This document shows positions 8,615 through 17,457 of a stretch of 64,000 nucleotides of DNA, one piece after another. The stretch is from positions 1-64,000 of the forward strand of contig DUNB01000075.1 in assembly GCA_012839585.1 (NCBI GenBank). Reading direction: 5' to 3'. Numbering within the stretch: the stretch's first letter is position 1; each line of letters starts with the position of its first letter. The position numbers and the translations under genes are program-made. Under the pieces are notes generated by a model that ran no database searches, was not told where the DNA came from, and saw nothing but the letters and a program-made list of their open reading frames with translations. The DNA is from Alcaligenaceae bacterium. GTDB lineage: Bacteria; Pseudomonadota; Gammaproteobacteria; Burkholderiales; Burkholderiaceae_B.

Positions 8615-10285
8615 TTATTTGTTGATTTTCGCTTCGCTTAACATCGCGTTTTCTTCCTCGTGGAAAGAAACCACACGTTTAGCTAGCACTGAAAAATCAA
8701 AGCGCTCTTTGCTGTTCCAGCTCATGGCCACACAAACAATAGCACTTACACCATAAGAGGTGAGCGAACCCAATAGTACGGTGTAGTCACGTAAGAAGCC
8801 GATGAAATAAGGCATCAAACCAATCGAAGCCCCTACACCAACCACAATAGCCAACTGACGTGGGAAGAAAGCAAAGGTCATCAAACCAAGCACCACACCA
8901 CCACCAACAGAAGCCACTGCCTCAAAGAAAACGCCAATCACACCATCTAGGGGTAATAGCTCAAAGCGCACCAAGGTAAACAGTGCTACAGCAACGATCA
9001 CTGCAGTGGTAAAGGCTTTATTGGTGACTTTTTCCCAATAGAAGCTAACGATCACAGGGAACACAATCGCCCCCCACAATGCACCAACAAATACCAGCAT
9101 CACCAAAATATCTAGGCGTAAGCTAGCAAAAATCACACCCAGCATGGTGGCTACAATCATGGTCATACGACCCCACCACAACATACGCTGTGGGTTAGGT
9201 TTGCCTTTGGCGACGTTTTTACCGTAGATATCAGTCATCACAATAGCGGACAAGGCACTTAAGTCAGAGTCAGCAGTAGAAGACAAAGAGCCAATCACCA
9301 AAATAAAGAACAACGCAATACCCATTGGCGGCAAGTAAGTCGACGCCATCTGTGGAATGATGTTGTTCATGTCGCCATTTGCAGGCTCTAGCCCAGCAAA
9401 CAAGGCCAATAGACCCAACATACCTAAACCAATTACCACCGCACCATAACCAATCGTTGCGGTTAAGAAAGTGGATTTAATGAGGTCTTCGCGTACAGCA
9501 AATAAGCGCTGTGCAATGGTTTGGTTACCAATCGCATAGGCCAACACCGCCACAAAATACGGTGCACCTTGTTCTAGAATGGCTTTGGTAGAAAAGAAGT
9601 TGGCTTGCTCAGCATCCAAACGCCACATGTTTTCTTCTAGGAAAGAAGCACCACCAGCGTTATAAAAGATAAGCGGAATAATGATCACAGCGGCCAAAAT
9701 CATGGCAATAAGCTGGGCAAAATCCGTCATCACAGAAGCACGGAAACCGGACCATAGGGTGTAAGACAACACACCTAGACCAGCGATAAGTACACCTTGA
9801 ATAAAGCTCAAAGGACTGAGTACAGAAACCAAGGCACCCGCAGCGGTAAAGTTCACCATCAAGCTGATACAGCTACCAACAATGTTGGAACCGGCCATAA
9901 TCAACTGACTGGATCTGCCATGACGGGCATGGATTACCTCGGCGAGAGTGTGTGCATCGGGAGCCAGTTTACGGAAGCGTCGACCAAAAGGATAAATAAA
10001 CAAAATCATCAACGCGCCCCAGAATCCATAATGGATGGGACCAGAGAGACCGTATTTAAACCCAGAGGTAGCACTCGCGTAAAAAGAAGCTGCCCAAATC
10101 CATGTCGCAATCATACTCGCAGCGGACAATCCAAAACCCACTGCACTGTTGGACACCATGTAACCATCTACGTTTTCATTTTTGCGGCCGATCGTTAATG
10201 ACAGCAAAAACGTAGCTAGGTAAAAGCCCACCAGCAACAACAATGCGGTTGTCGTAGAGAGCTGAAAAAAACCTGACTCTTGCAT
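8615..10285 (-). CDS. Sodium:solute symporter (SSS family)
   Basis: Multi-TM protein with SSS features (IGRKNENVDGYMVSNSAVGFGLSAASMIATWIWAASFYASATSGFKYG; GSLSSTADSDLSALSAIVMTDIY). Confidence 0.92.
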   Translation of the reverse strand: MQESGFFQLSTTTALLLLVGFYLATFLLSLTIGRKNENVDGYMVSNSAVGFGLSAASMIATWIWAASFYASATSGFKYGLSGPIHYGFWGALMILFIYPFGRRFRKLAPDAHTLAEVIHARHGRSSQLIMAGSNIVGSCISLMVNFTAAGALVSVLSPLSFIQGVLIAGLGVLSYTLWSGFRASVMTDFAQLIAMILAAVIIIPLIFYNAGGASFLEENMWRLDAEQANFFSTKAILEQGAPYFVAVLAYAIGNQTIAQRLFAVREDLIKSTFLTATIGYGAVVIGLGMLGLLALFAGLEPANGDMNNIIPQMASTYLPPMGIALFFILVIGSLSSTADSDLSALSAIVMTDIYGKNVAKGKPNPQRMLWWGRMTMIVATMLGVIFASLRLDILVMLVFVGALWGAIVFPVIVSFYWEKVTNKAFTTAVIVAVALFTLVRFELLPLDGVIGVFFEAVASVGGGVVLGLMTFAFFPRQLAIVVGVGASIGLMPYFIGFLRDYTVLLGSLTSYGVSAIVCVAMSWNSKERFDFSVLAKRVVSFHEEENAMLSEAKINK

Positions 10286-10474
10286 GTTTTTTGTTCTCCT
10301 TCAATTTATTGACTGCAGCCCTTTCAGGTTGATAAGGGCGCAACCAAACCGTGCCATTACCCCATCAAAGGATGAGTTGCACATTTACACTGAAGGTGAA
10401 TAAGAAATGGAACCTATCCATTTATTATGCACCTGCTCTATTAAAGCCATGCGCTTTTTCAATAAAAAAGCTCA

Positions 10475-10503
10475 GCGCTAACGCATTGTAACGACCTTAG
10501 CGC
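10475..10503 (-). terminator. Possible intrinsic terminator
   Basis: Minus strand GCGCTAA...TTAGCGC 7-bp stem followed shortly by TTTTTT; position fits the end of the minus-strand Ap4A phosphorylase-like gene. Confidence 0.4.
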
Positions 10504-10547
10504 CTCCCGTCCAGAAACTGCAATCCCTTAAAAAACAATGTATTAGG

Positions 10548-11405
10548 TTAATTTGTCACGGAAGCCAGTACCTGAAGCACCCCTTTTTCCTTGACCCAAT
10601 CGATATGTTCTTGCTCTCGAACGTAGATCATCCCCGCAAAAGATAAGGCGTTCAGAATGATCTCATCGCAACGTTCTTGGGTGCGTGGTACCAGCAATAA
10701 CCAGCCATCCTGAATCAGCATATTCATCGGTGGCATCAAGCCATTTTCGTCTGGTGCCAGGGCTAATTTTTTACATGCCAGCTGATAAGCCTGGTACATG
10801 CCTCGGGCGTACTCATGGGCTTCTTCGGTAGGAGGCACATAGACAAAAGCATGGTCAAAACACCAGTCATTTTGTTGCTGAACCTGTTGTTCAGTATCTT
10901 TATCTAAGCCACGTATAAAAGGGAGCAAACTGGGATTTGAAGATGCAGCCGGCAACCATTGCAGATGCAAATGCCGTTGACTAGCCCCTGCCTCTGGCCC
11001 ACCATTGTAAAATCCTAAACCAGCATACTCAGACAGAACCAGACTCAGCGCCAAGAAGTCCTCGTACTGCAACACACTACGTTGCTCAGCAAAGGTGACT
11101 CTAGGAATCACCAGGTGGCGTTCACATACAGGGAACTTATTGAGAATCACATGGTGATAATCGCCCAATTTCCCTATAGTTAGCCTTGGGTCTGGAGGTA
11201 AAAAAGGATTGAAATTAGGATCGGTCGGACCACCCGGAAAACCGGCAGGGGTTTTAGTTTGCTTAAGCGATAAAGCAGGAATCCAACACACTCTAAAGTC
11301 TAGGTCTTTAGCTTGTACGGGTTGGACATAAAATTGTATGGGTTGTAAGTCACCAGAAGCTAAAGCCTGCTCCATACGCTGATCGACTGTCTGCATAAAA
11401 GACAT
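10548..11405 (-). CDS. ATP adenylyltransferase / Ap4A phosphorylase-like protein
   Basis: HHVILNKFPVCERHLVIPR, ASQRHLHLQWLP (HIT-like HxHxQ motif). Confidence 0.85.
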   Translation of the reverse strand: MSFMQTVDQRMEQALASGDLQPIQFYVQPVQAKDLDFRVCWIPALSLKQTKTPAGFPGGPTDPNFNPFLPPDPRLTIGKLGDYHHVILNKFPVCERHLVIPRVTFAEQRSVLQYEDFLALSLVLSEYAGLGFYNGGPEAGASQRHLHLQWLPAASSNPSLLPFIRGLDKDTEQQVQQQNDWCFDHAFVYVPPTEEAHEYARGMYQAYQLACKKLALAPDENGLMPPMNMLIQDGWLLLVPRTQERCDEIILNALSFAGMIYVREQEHIDWVKEKGVLQVLASVTN

Positions 11406-11530
11406 AATATGAATTGCCTCCTTTCTTGCTACTGAACTAGCTTATCAGACATAAGCTCTATAATCCCTTGATAGGCTGTTATAGATCTTCGTGATACCGT
11501 TACTTAATTATTTATTAAACAGGTCTAATT

Positions 11531-12046
11531 ATGCTGTACTTTACACGGTTAAACCCATGGCTAAAACCCTTAGGAACCCTACTAGGTGCTCTTGTTTTAT
11601 CCACCTCTACAGCATGGGCCGAGGAAAACAAAGCCACAAACGACCCCACCTTAGACGCCTTTCCTGCATCTAAGACTGGTTACGAGCGCCATGTAATTCG
11701 TCTTCCTATAGGTAATTATGAAAATAACCTAAAAATCGAACTGCTGCCCGGCAAAGTCCAAGAGGTAGACTGCAATATCACCCATTACAACGGCATGCTG
11801 CAGGAAAAAACACTCGAAGGATGGGGCTACAACTACTACGAGCTCAGTGACGTAACCGGTCCAGCTAGTACGATGATGACTTGCTCCGACGAGGACAAAA
11901 AACTGCAATTCGTACCAGTACATACTAACGGCTCTTTATTGCAATATAACAGTCGTTTACCCGTTGTGGTCTATCTGCCAAAAGGACTAGAGCTACGTTG
12001 GCGTACTTGGGTTGCTACCCCCTACAATACGGCAACAATGGAATAA
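11531..12046 (+). CDS. eco: Ecotin-family serine protease inhibitor
   Basis: Signal sequence; VEVDCN-like QEVDCNITHYNGMLQEKTLEGWGYNYYELSDVTGPASTMMTC (reactive-site STMM motif), LPVVVYLPKGLELRWRTW. Confidence 0.9.
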   Translation: MLYFTRLNPWLKPLGTLLGALVLSTSTAWAEENKATNDPTLDAFPASKTGYERHVIRLPIGNYENNLKIELLPGKVQEVDCNITHYNGMLQEKTLEGWGYNYYELSDVTGPASTMMTCSDEDKKLQFVPVHTNGSLLQYNSRLPVVVYLPKGLELRWRTWVATPYNTATME

Positions 12047-12069
12047 CCCTCTGACAAATATAGGTCGTC

Positions 12070-12429
12070 ATGCAAACCATTCTAGCCTTTGCCACGCTTC
12101 TGGTCTTTCAGCTGCTTGGAGAAATTATCGTACGTGTCCTTGCCTTACCTTTGCCTGGGCCCTTGGCTGGCATGCTTTTGCTATTAATTGGACTGATTTT
12201 TTATAAAAAAATCCCACAGGCGTTAGAGCAAACCTCGTTATTTCTTATTCAGCATTTTATGTTGCTGTTTACTCCTACCGTGGTAGGGGTCTTGTTGTAC
12301 TTTGACTTAATCAAAGAGCAATGGCTGCCCTTTTTTGTCACAGCTATTTTGGCTACGGCGGTTACCTTAGTCATCACCGCCTTCTGTTTATCCTGGCTAT
12401 TAAAACGCGGAAAGAACACCAATGAATAA
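12070..12429 (+). CDS. CidA/LrgA family holin-like membrane protein
   Basis: FQLLGEIIVRVLALPLPGPLAGMLLLLIGLIF...LLFTPTVVGVLLYFDLI. Confidence 0.9.
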   Translation: MQTILAFATLLVFQLLGEIIVRVLALPLPGPLAGMLLLLIGLIFYKKIPQALEQTSLFLIQHFMLLFTPTVVGVLLYFDLIKEQWLPFFVTAILATAVTLVITAFCLSWLLKRGKNTNE

Positions 12430-13162
12430 CGAAGGGCCCCAGCAGATCTGGTATACCTTAACCCAAGCTCCTTTGCTCTGGCTAAGTCTTACTCTGTGCG
12501 TTTACCTGTTTGCTCTTTTTATCTATAGACGTTGTAACTCAAACCCTTTGGTTTTGCCTGTCTTCACGTCGTTATGTATTGTTGCGAGCATTTTATTAAT
12601 TACAGACACCCCCTATGAAACCTACTATGAGGGGGCACAATTCATTCACTTTTTGGTTGGACCCGCCACAGTAGCCCTAGCGATCCCACTGTACAAGCAC
12701 CTGCCTAGACTGCTTGCTCTGTGGCGTCCGTTAAGTATCACGCTTATTATTGGCGCCATCACTGGGCTATTGAGCGGTGCTTTCATCACCTTGTGGACTG
12801 GAGGCAGCGCAGAACTGGCGATTTCATTAATGCCCAAATCCGCTACCATGCCTATCTCTATGGCTATGGCCGAATACTTTGGTGGTCACCCCTCTTTAAC
12901 GGCCATTTCCGTTGTGATAACGGGCATCGTAGGTAGTGTGATGGCCACCCCTGTTTTTTATTTATTGCGCATAGAGGATCCCGCTATCAAAGGGATTGCT
13001 ATGGGGGTGACGGCTCATGCGATTGGGACCGCCAGAGCCATTCAAATTAATGAGACCATGGGGGCCTTTTCTGCTCTGGCCATGAGTGTAACGGGCGTGT
13101 TAACGGCGCTTTTTATGCCTTTTTTGATGCAATGGCTGCAGCACATGGGATGGTTAAATTAA
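12422..13162 (+). CDS. CidB/LrgB family membrane protein
   Basis: FLVGPATVALAIPLYKHL, LMPKSATMPISMAMAEYFGG, GVTAHAIGTARAIQ; overlaps LrgA stop. Confidence 0.92.
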   Translation: MNNEGPQQIWYTLTQAPLLWLSLTLCVYLFALFIYRRCNSNPLVLPVFTSLCIVASILLITDTPYETYYEGAQFIHFLVGPATVALAIPLYKHLPRLLALWRPLSITLIIGAITGLLSGAFITLWTGGSAELAISLMPKSATMPISMAMAEYFGGHPSLTAISVVITGIVGSVMATPVFYLLRIEDPAIKGIAMGVTAHAIGTARAIQINETMGAFSALAMSVTGVLTALFMPFLMQWLQHMGWLN

Positions 13163-13794
13163 TGCCAATCATCACGGTAAACAAAACGCGGCATTTGCCA
13201 GTTAAAGCGTAAGGCTAAAAACCTAAAGGTTAGGCCAACCCCCATGGGCACCAACATACTGGTGAGTTCGCTAAAGGATTGGTCAATGGCGATCAGGTAT
13301 AAGCCACCGGTCACCATGGACACACTGGCATACATTTCTTTGCGGAACAAAAGAGGAATGTCATTACACATAATATCGCGCAGTACTCCGCCCGCACAGC
13401 CCGTAATCATGCCACTAAGCAGCACGATGGTAATGGGCAATTCCATTTCTAAGCCAATCTGACAGCCAATCACCGTAAACGTGACCAGACCTAAGGCATC
13501 CAACGCCAAGAACAGCTTGTGTAAATGACGCATCAAGCGTGCCGTCAAAGCGGTAAAAATGGCTGCGCCCGCTGTCATCCATAAATACTCAGGATGAGCG
13601 ACCCAAGTCAGTGGGTAATGCCCTAGCAACACGTCACGTACCGAACCGCCGCCCAGGGCCGTGATACAAGCGATCACGCACACCCCTACCCAATCCATAT
13701 CCCGCTTGCCCGCTGCCAAAGCGGCGGTCATCGCTTCGGCGGTAATCGCAATCAAATAAAAGGTAAGGAGCAACATGGGCTTACACCTGAGCAT
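13159..13794 (-). CDS. Trimeric intracellular cation channel (TRIC/YadS-like) family protein
   Basis: AEAMTAALAAGKRDMDWVGVCVIACITALGGGSVRDVLLGHYPLTW...GGVLRDIMCNDIPLLFRKEMYAS. Confidence 0.92.
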   Translation of the reverse strand: MLRCKPMLLLTFYLIAITAEAMTAALAAGKRDMDWVGVCVIACITALGGGSVRDVLLGHYPLTWVAHPEYLWMTAGAAIFTALTARLMRHLHKLFLALDALGLVTFTVIGCQIGLEMELPITIVLLSGMITGCAGGVLRDIMCNDIPLLFRKEMYASVSMVTGGLYLIAIDQSFSELTSMLVPMGVGLTFRFLALRFNWQMPRFVYRDDWH

Positions 13795-15013
13795 CCAATG
13801 CTATAAGCGTCGCTCGCTTGCGCCACAGCAGCCATAAGCCAGGCAAAGCGAGTAAGACGGTGACTAAAAAGAAACTCGGCCAGCCTAGTGACTCCACTAA
13901 AGGAGGCGTCAGCGGCCCAGCCAAATAAGTGCGCCCAACGGCAGATAAGGCAGACAACAAAGCAAATTGCGTTGCAGAAAACTGTTGATTACATAAGGCC
14001 ATCAGCAGCGCCACAAAGGCTGCCGTGCCCATCCCACCACATAGGTTTTCTATGGCCACCACTACGCCCATCAGAACCACATGTGGATCGTTCACTGCCA
14101 ACACCCAGTAACCAAAATTAGAAACGGCCTGCAACACACCAAAGAGCATCAACGAGCGGTATAAACCCAACCTAGCCATTAATCCGCCACCTACTAGGGC
14201 ACCAATAATGGTTGCCGCCAGGCCGAAGATTTTATTCACCATCCCCACCTGCGACACATCAAACCCGGCCCCACGAATCAAAAAGGTCGTGGACAGAGCC
14301 CCAGCAAACGCATCACCCACTTTATACAACACGATTAACAATAAAATCGTGATGGCCTCGGGGCGTTTAAAAAACTCTAACAATGGTTCTACCACCGCAC
14401 TACGCAGGGATCGGGGAGGCTGCACAACCACCTCGGGCTCTGGGGCGATAAAGGTAGCCACGGCACACAATCCCATGATCAGCCCCATCGCCATATACAT
14501 TCCGTTCCAGCCCAACCACTGATCCGCAATCACTAAGGCAAAGCCGCTGGAAACGATCATAGCGAGCCTATAGCCGAGCACCTTAACGGCAGCACCAGCC
14601 GCCCGTTCCGTGCTGCGTAATACATCGGTGCTGTACGCATCAAACGCAATGTCTTGGGTCGCGGACATAAAGGCCACAAAAACAGCCAGTAAAGCAATCA
14701 GCCCCAATTGGGCTCCAGGGTCAAACAGCCCCATCGCCGCAATAGAAAGAGCTAATAGCAGTTGGCTTAATGCAATCCAACCACGACGACGCCCTAAGAA
14801 AGGCACCGCATAACGATCTAATAAGGGCGCCCACAAAAACTTCAACGTGTAGGCCGAACCCACCAAAGTCAGAAAGCCAATCTGAGTTAGAGACACACCG
14901 GCCACGGTTGCCCAGGCCTGCAAGGTACCACTGGTTAGGGCCAAGGGCAGACCGCTGGCAAAGCCTAACACGAGTAAGGGGAGCACACGTGGGCTCAGAT
15001 AGACATTAGACAC
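13781..15013 (-). CDS. AmpG-family MFS transporter (muropeptide permease-like)
   Basis: LVLGFASGLPLALTSGTLQAWATVAGVSLTQIGFLTLVG...KFLWAPLLDRY...ATQDIAFDAYSTDVL. Confidence 0.9.
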   Translation of the reverse strand: MSNVYLSPRVLPLLVLGFASGLPLALTSGTLQAWATVAGVSLTQIGFLTLVGSAYTLKFLWAPLLDRYAVPFLGRRRGWIALSQLLLALSIAAMGLFDPGAQLGLIALLAVFVAFMSATQDIAFDAYSTDVLRSTERAAGAAVKVLGYRLAMIVSSGFALVIADQWLGWNGMYMAMGLIMGLCAVATFIAPEPEVVVQPPRSLRSAVVEPLLEFFKRPEAITILLLIVLYKVGDAFAGALSTTFLIRGAGFDVSQVGMVNKIFGLAATIIGALVGGGLMARLGLYRSLMLFGVLQAVSNFGYWVLAVNDPHVVLMGVVVAIENLCGGMGTAAFVALLMALCNQQFSATQFALLSALSAVGRTYLAGPLTPPLVESLGWPSFFLVTVLLALPGLWLLWRKRATLIALDAQV

Positions 15014-15027
15014 CGCTAGTACCGCGC

Positions 15028-15651
15028 TTAACGTACTGCATACGGCGACTCAAATCGATACACCGCCAGTGTTCCGCGCAAGCCGGGGAGTAAACGCACC
15101 TCTTTTTTGCCATCAAACACCACGCGATCTAAGATGCGCAAGCCCAAGGCTTTGGCTAAGTCCTGAAAGTCTCGTAAGGTACACAGATGAATGTTAGGCG
15201 TGTCATACCACTGGTAAGGCATTTCTTTAGAAACAGGCATGCGTCCAGCCAAAATAGATAGGCCATGGGACCAGTGACCGAAGTTAGGAAAGGACACGAT
15301 GCCGTAACGGGCGACCCTGGCCATTTCGCGCAAAATATGCTCGGTGTTAATCATGGACTGCAGGGTTTTAGAAAGCACCACCGTATCAAAGTGTTGATTT
15401 TCAAATAGGGCCAGCCCCTCTTCGAGGTCTTGCTGTATGACCGACACCCCACGACGCACACTGGCCACCACCGCCTCTGGATCACGCTCGATGCCAGAGC
15501 CATGAACATTTTTAGTGCGCTGTAAATAGGCGAGCAATTTACCATCCGCGCAGCCCAAATCCAGCACATGGGTAGAGGGCTCTATCCAGCTCGCGATACG
15601 AGCCAAGTCAGGACGCTGGGCTAGACTGACTGCATTTGCCGTGGTCTTCAT
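15028..15651 (-). CDS. metW: Methionine biosynthesis protein MetW
   Basis: [31 protein letters not shown]...[10 protein letters not shown]; downstream of and overlapping metX by 4 nt. Confidence 0.94.
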   Translation of the reverse strand: MKTTANAVSLAQRPDLARIASWIEPSTHVLDLGCADGKLLAYLQRTKNVHGSGIERDPEAVVASVRRGVSVIQQDLEEGLALFENQHFDTVVLSKTLQSMINTEHILREMARVARYGIVSFPNFGHWSHGLSILAGRMPVSKEMPYQWYDTPNIHLCTLRDFQDLAKALGLRILDRVVFDGKKEVRLLPGLRGTLAVYRFESPYAVR

Positions 15652-16868
15652 GCCAATACTCCGGTAGTGCGCTGACGGGCTCCTAAGCCTAGTTGCTCTG
15701 CAATCTGATCGTAATAACCCTGCACTACGCCGTGGTAATGACGGTCATCTAATAAGAACGCATCGTGTCCGTGTGGCGCATCAATTTCTGCGTAGGTCAC
15801 TGACCTTTTGTTTTTTAACAACGCCTGGGCAATTTCGCGTGAGCGCTGTGGCGTAAAACGCCAATCCGTCGTAAACGAGATAAGCAAAAACTTTGCTTTA
15901 ACTGCCGCTAAGCTCTGGGCCAGGTCCCCATTATATTCTCGGGCAGGATCAAAATAATCCAGCGCTCGTGTAATCAATAAGTAGGTATTCGCATCAAAAT
16001 ACTGCGAAAACTTTTCACCCTGATAGCGCAAATAGGACTCAACCTCGAACTCTACCCCGTAGTCGTATCGATAAGCACCATCGTCTTTGGGATCGCGTTG
16101 GGTGCGGCCGAATTTTTCCGCCATCATCTCGTCAGATTGATAGGTAATATGTCCAACCATTCTGGCGACCGACAGACCTCTTTTGGGCACGGTATTACGA
16201 CTGTAATAGTCCCCTTCGTAGAACTCAGGGTCTGTAATAATGGCGCGTCTAGCCACCTCGTTAAAAGCAATATTCTGGGCGCTAAGTTTGGGCGTGCTGG
16301 CGATCACAATGCAGTTCTCAAGGCGATCAGGACAGGTAATGGCCCAGCTAAGCGCTTGCATACCGCCCAATGACCCCCCCATCACTGCAGCAAATTTCTG
16401 AATGCCCAAATAGTCCGCTAGACGCGCTTGGGCATGTACCCAATCCTCTACCGTCAGTAGCGGAAAGGCGGCACCCCAAGGTTTGCCGGTGGCTGGGTTA
16501 AGGCTGGCCGGTCCGGTAGAACCAAAACAAGAACCAATATTATTAACGCCTATAACAAAAAAACGATCTGTATCCACGGCTTTGCCTGGGCCCACCATGT
16601 TGTCCCACCAACCTACGTTTTTAGGGTCCTCGGGATCTATGCCCGCCACGTGATGCGAGGCATTGAGCGCATGGCAAATTAAGACCGCATTACTACGATC
16701 GTGATTGAGGGTGCCATAGGTTTCAATGGCTAATTCGTATTGGGGTAATGTCTGACCGCTGGATAGCAAAAGCGGCTCGTCAAAGGCGATAATTTCAGGC
16801 GTGACCACACCCACTGAGCCATCGGAGGTAACAGTAGAAGAATGCAAAGATGAAGTATTTGAGACCAT
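15648..16868 (-). CDS. metX: Homoserine O-acyltransferase MetX
   Basis: [55 protein letters not shown]. Confidence 0.95.
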   Translation of the reverse strand: MVSNTSSLHSSTVTSDGSVGVVTPEIIAFDEPLLLSSGQTLPQYELAIETYGTLNHDRSNAVLICHALNASHHVAGIDPEDPKNVGWWDNMVGPGKAVDTDRFFVIGVNNIGSCFGSTGPASLNPATGKPWGAAFPLLTVEDWVHAQARLADYLGIQKFAAVMGGSLGGMQALSWAITCPDRLENCIVIASTPKLSAQNIAFNEVARRAIITDPEFYEGDYYSRNTVPKRGLSVARMVGHITYQSDEMMAEKFGRTQRDPKDDGAYRYDYGVEFEVESYLRYQGEKFSQYFDANTYLLITRALDYFDPAREYNGDLAQSLAAVKAKFLLISFTTDWRFTPQRSREIAQALLKNKRSVTYAEIDAPHGHDAFLLDDRHYHGVVQGYYDQIAEQLGLGARQRTTGVLA

Positions 16869-16872
16869 GTGT

Positions 16873-16935
16873 GGACCTCTTTAGCTGGATTTATGGAGCG
16901 CCCGCAAGCGGATCAAAGCAAATCGGCGCCAACAA
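16873..16935 (-). ncRNA. SAM-II-like riboswitch immediately upstream of metX
   Basis: Minus strand GGCGCCGATTTGCTTTGATCCGCTTGCGGGCGCTCCATAAATCCAGCTAAAGAGG; matches the recalled SAM-II core (GCGC..GAUUU...UUGC..GCGC..AUAAA..AGCUAAA..GG), ending at the RBS. Confidence 0.85.
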
Positions 16936-17144
16936 TAGGTAAGTAATAAGTGTAGCACCTTCATCCGCAAAATCCAGATCCCCTAGCAGGGAAAGCCCCT
17001 CATCGCCAAGTGTGAGAAATACGTAAGGATTAATACTAGATAAGAAAGGCTTGAGGTTTTTCCGAAAGCGGCAAACAATCCACCTAGATGTAACAAACCA
17101 AGACGGAAATGATTTTTATCTCTTTATTTCTCAAGGAATAAAAA

Positions 17145-17360
17145 ATGATTAAAAAACCCTTAAGCCCTAAAGAATATGAATGTTTGCACTGGGTCGCTCT
17201 GGGCAAAACCAATTATGAAATCAGTGTCATTCTAGGGTTGAGCAGTCACACCGTTAACTTTCATTTACGAAACATCTACTCCAAGCTGAACGTCTCTAAC
17301 CGCCCTGCGGCTATCACCAAGGCCTTTAACGCCTCGATTCTTAAACCACCTCTTAACTAA
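17145..17360 (+). CDS. Stand-alone LuxR-type helix-turn-helix protein (71 aa)
   Basis: LSPKEYECLHWVALGKTNYEISVILGLSSHTVNFHLRNIYSKLNVSNRPAAITKA is a complete GerE/LuxR HTH with no N-terminal sensory domain. Confidence 0.85.
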   Translation: MIKKPLSPKEYECLHWVALGKTNYEISVILGLSSHTVNFHLRNIYSKLNVSNRPAAITKAFNASILKPPLN

Positions 17361-17457
17361 AAGCTAGCCCCACGCCAAGCCCTTTCCCTTTAATCCTAAT
17401 GCGCATTACAATCGGCTTCATACTTAATTAGTCAGTGATAACAAGTGAACCTAGGTA

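Noticed and set aside
14208-14522. 104-aa plus-strand ORF inside the AmpG-like gene
   Set aside because: Antisense shadow of a clear MFS gene; no promoter or RBS seen.
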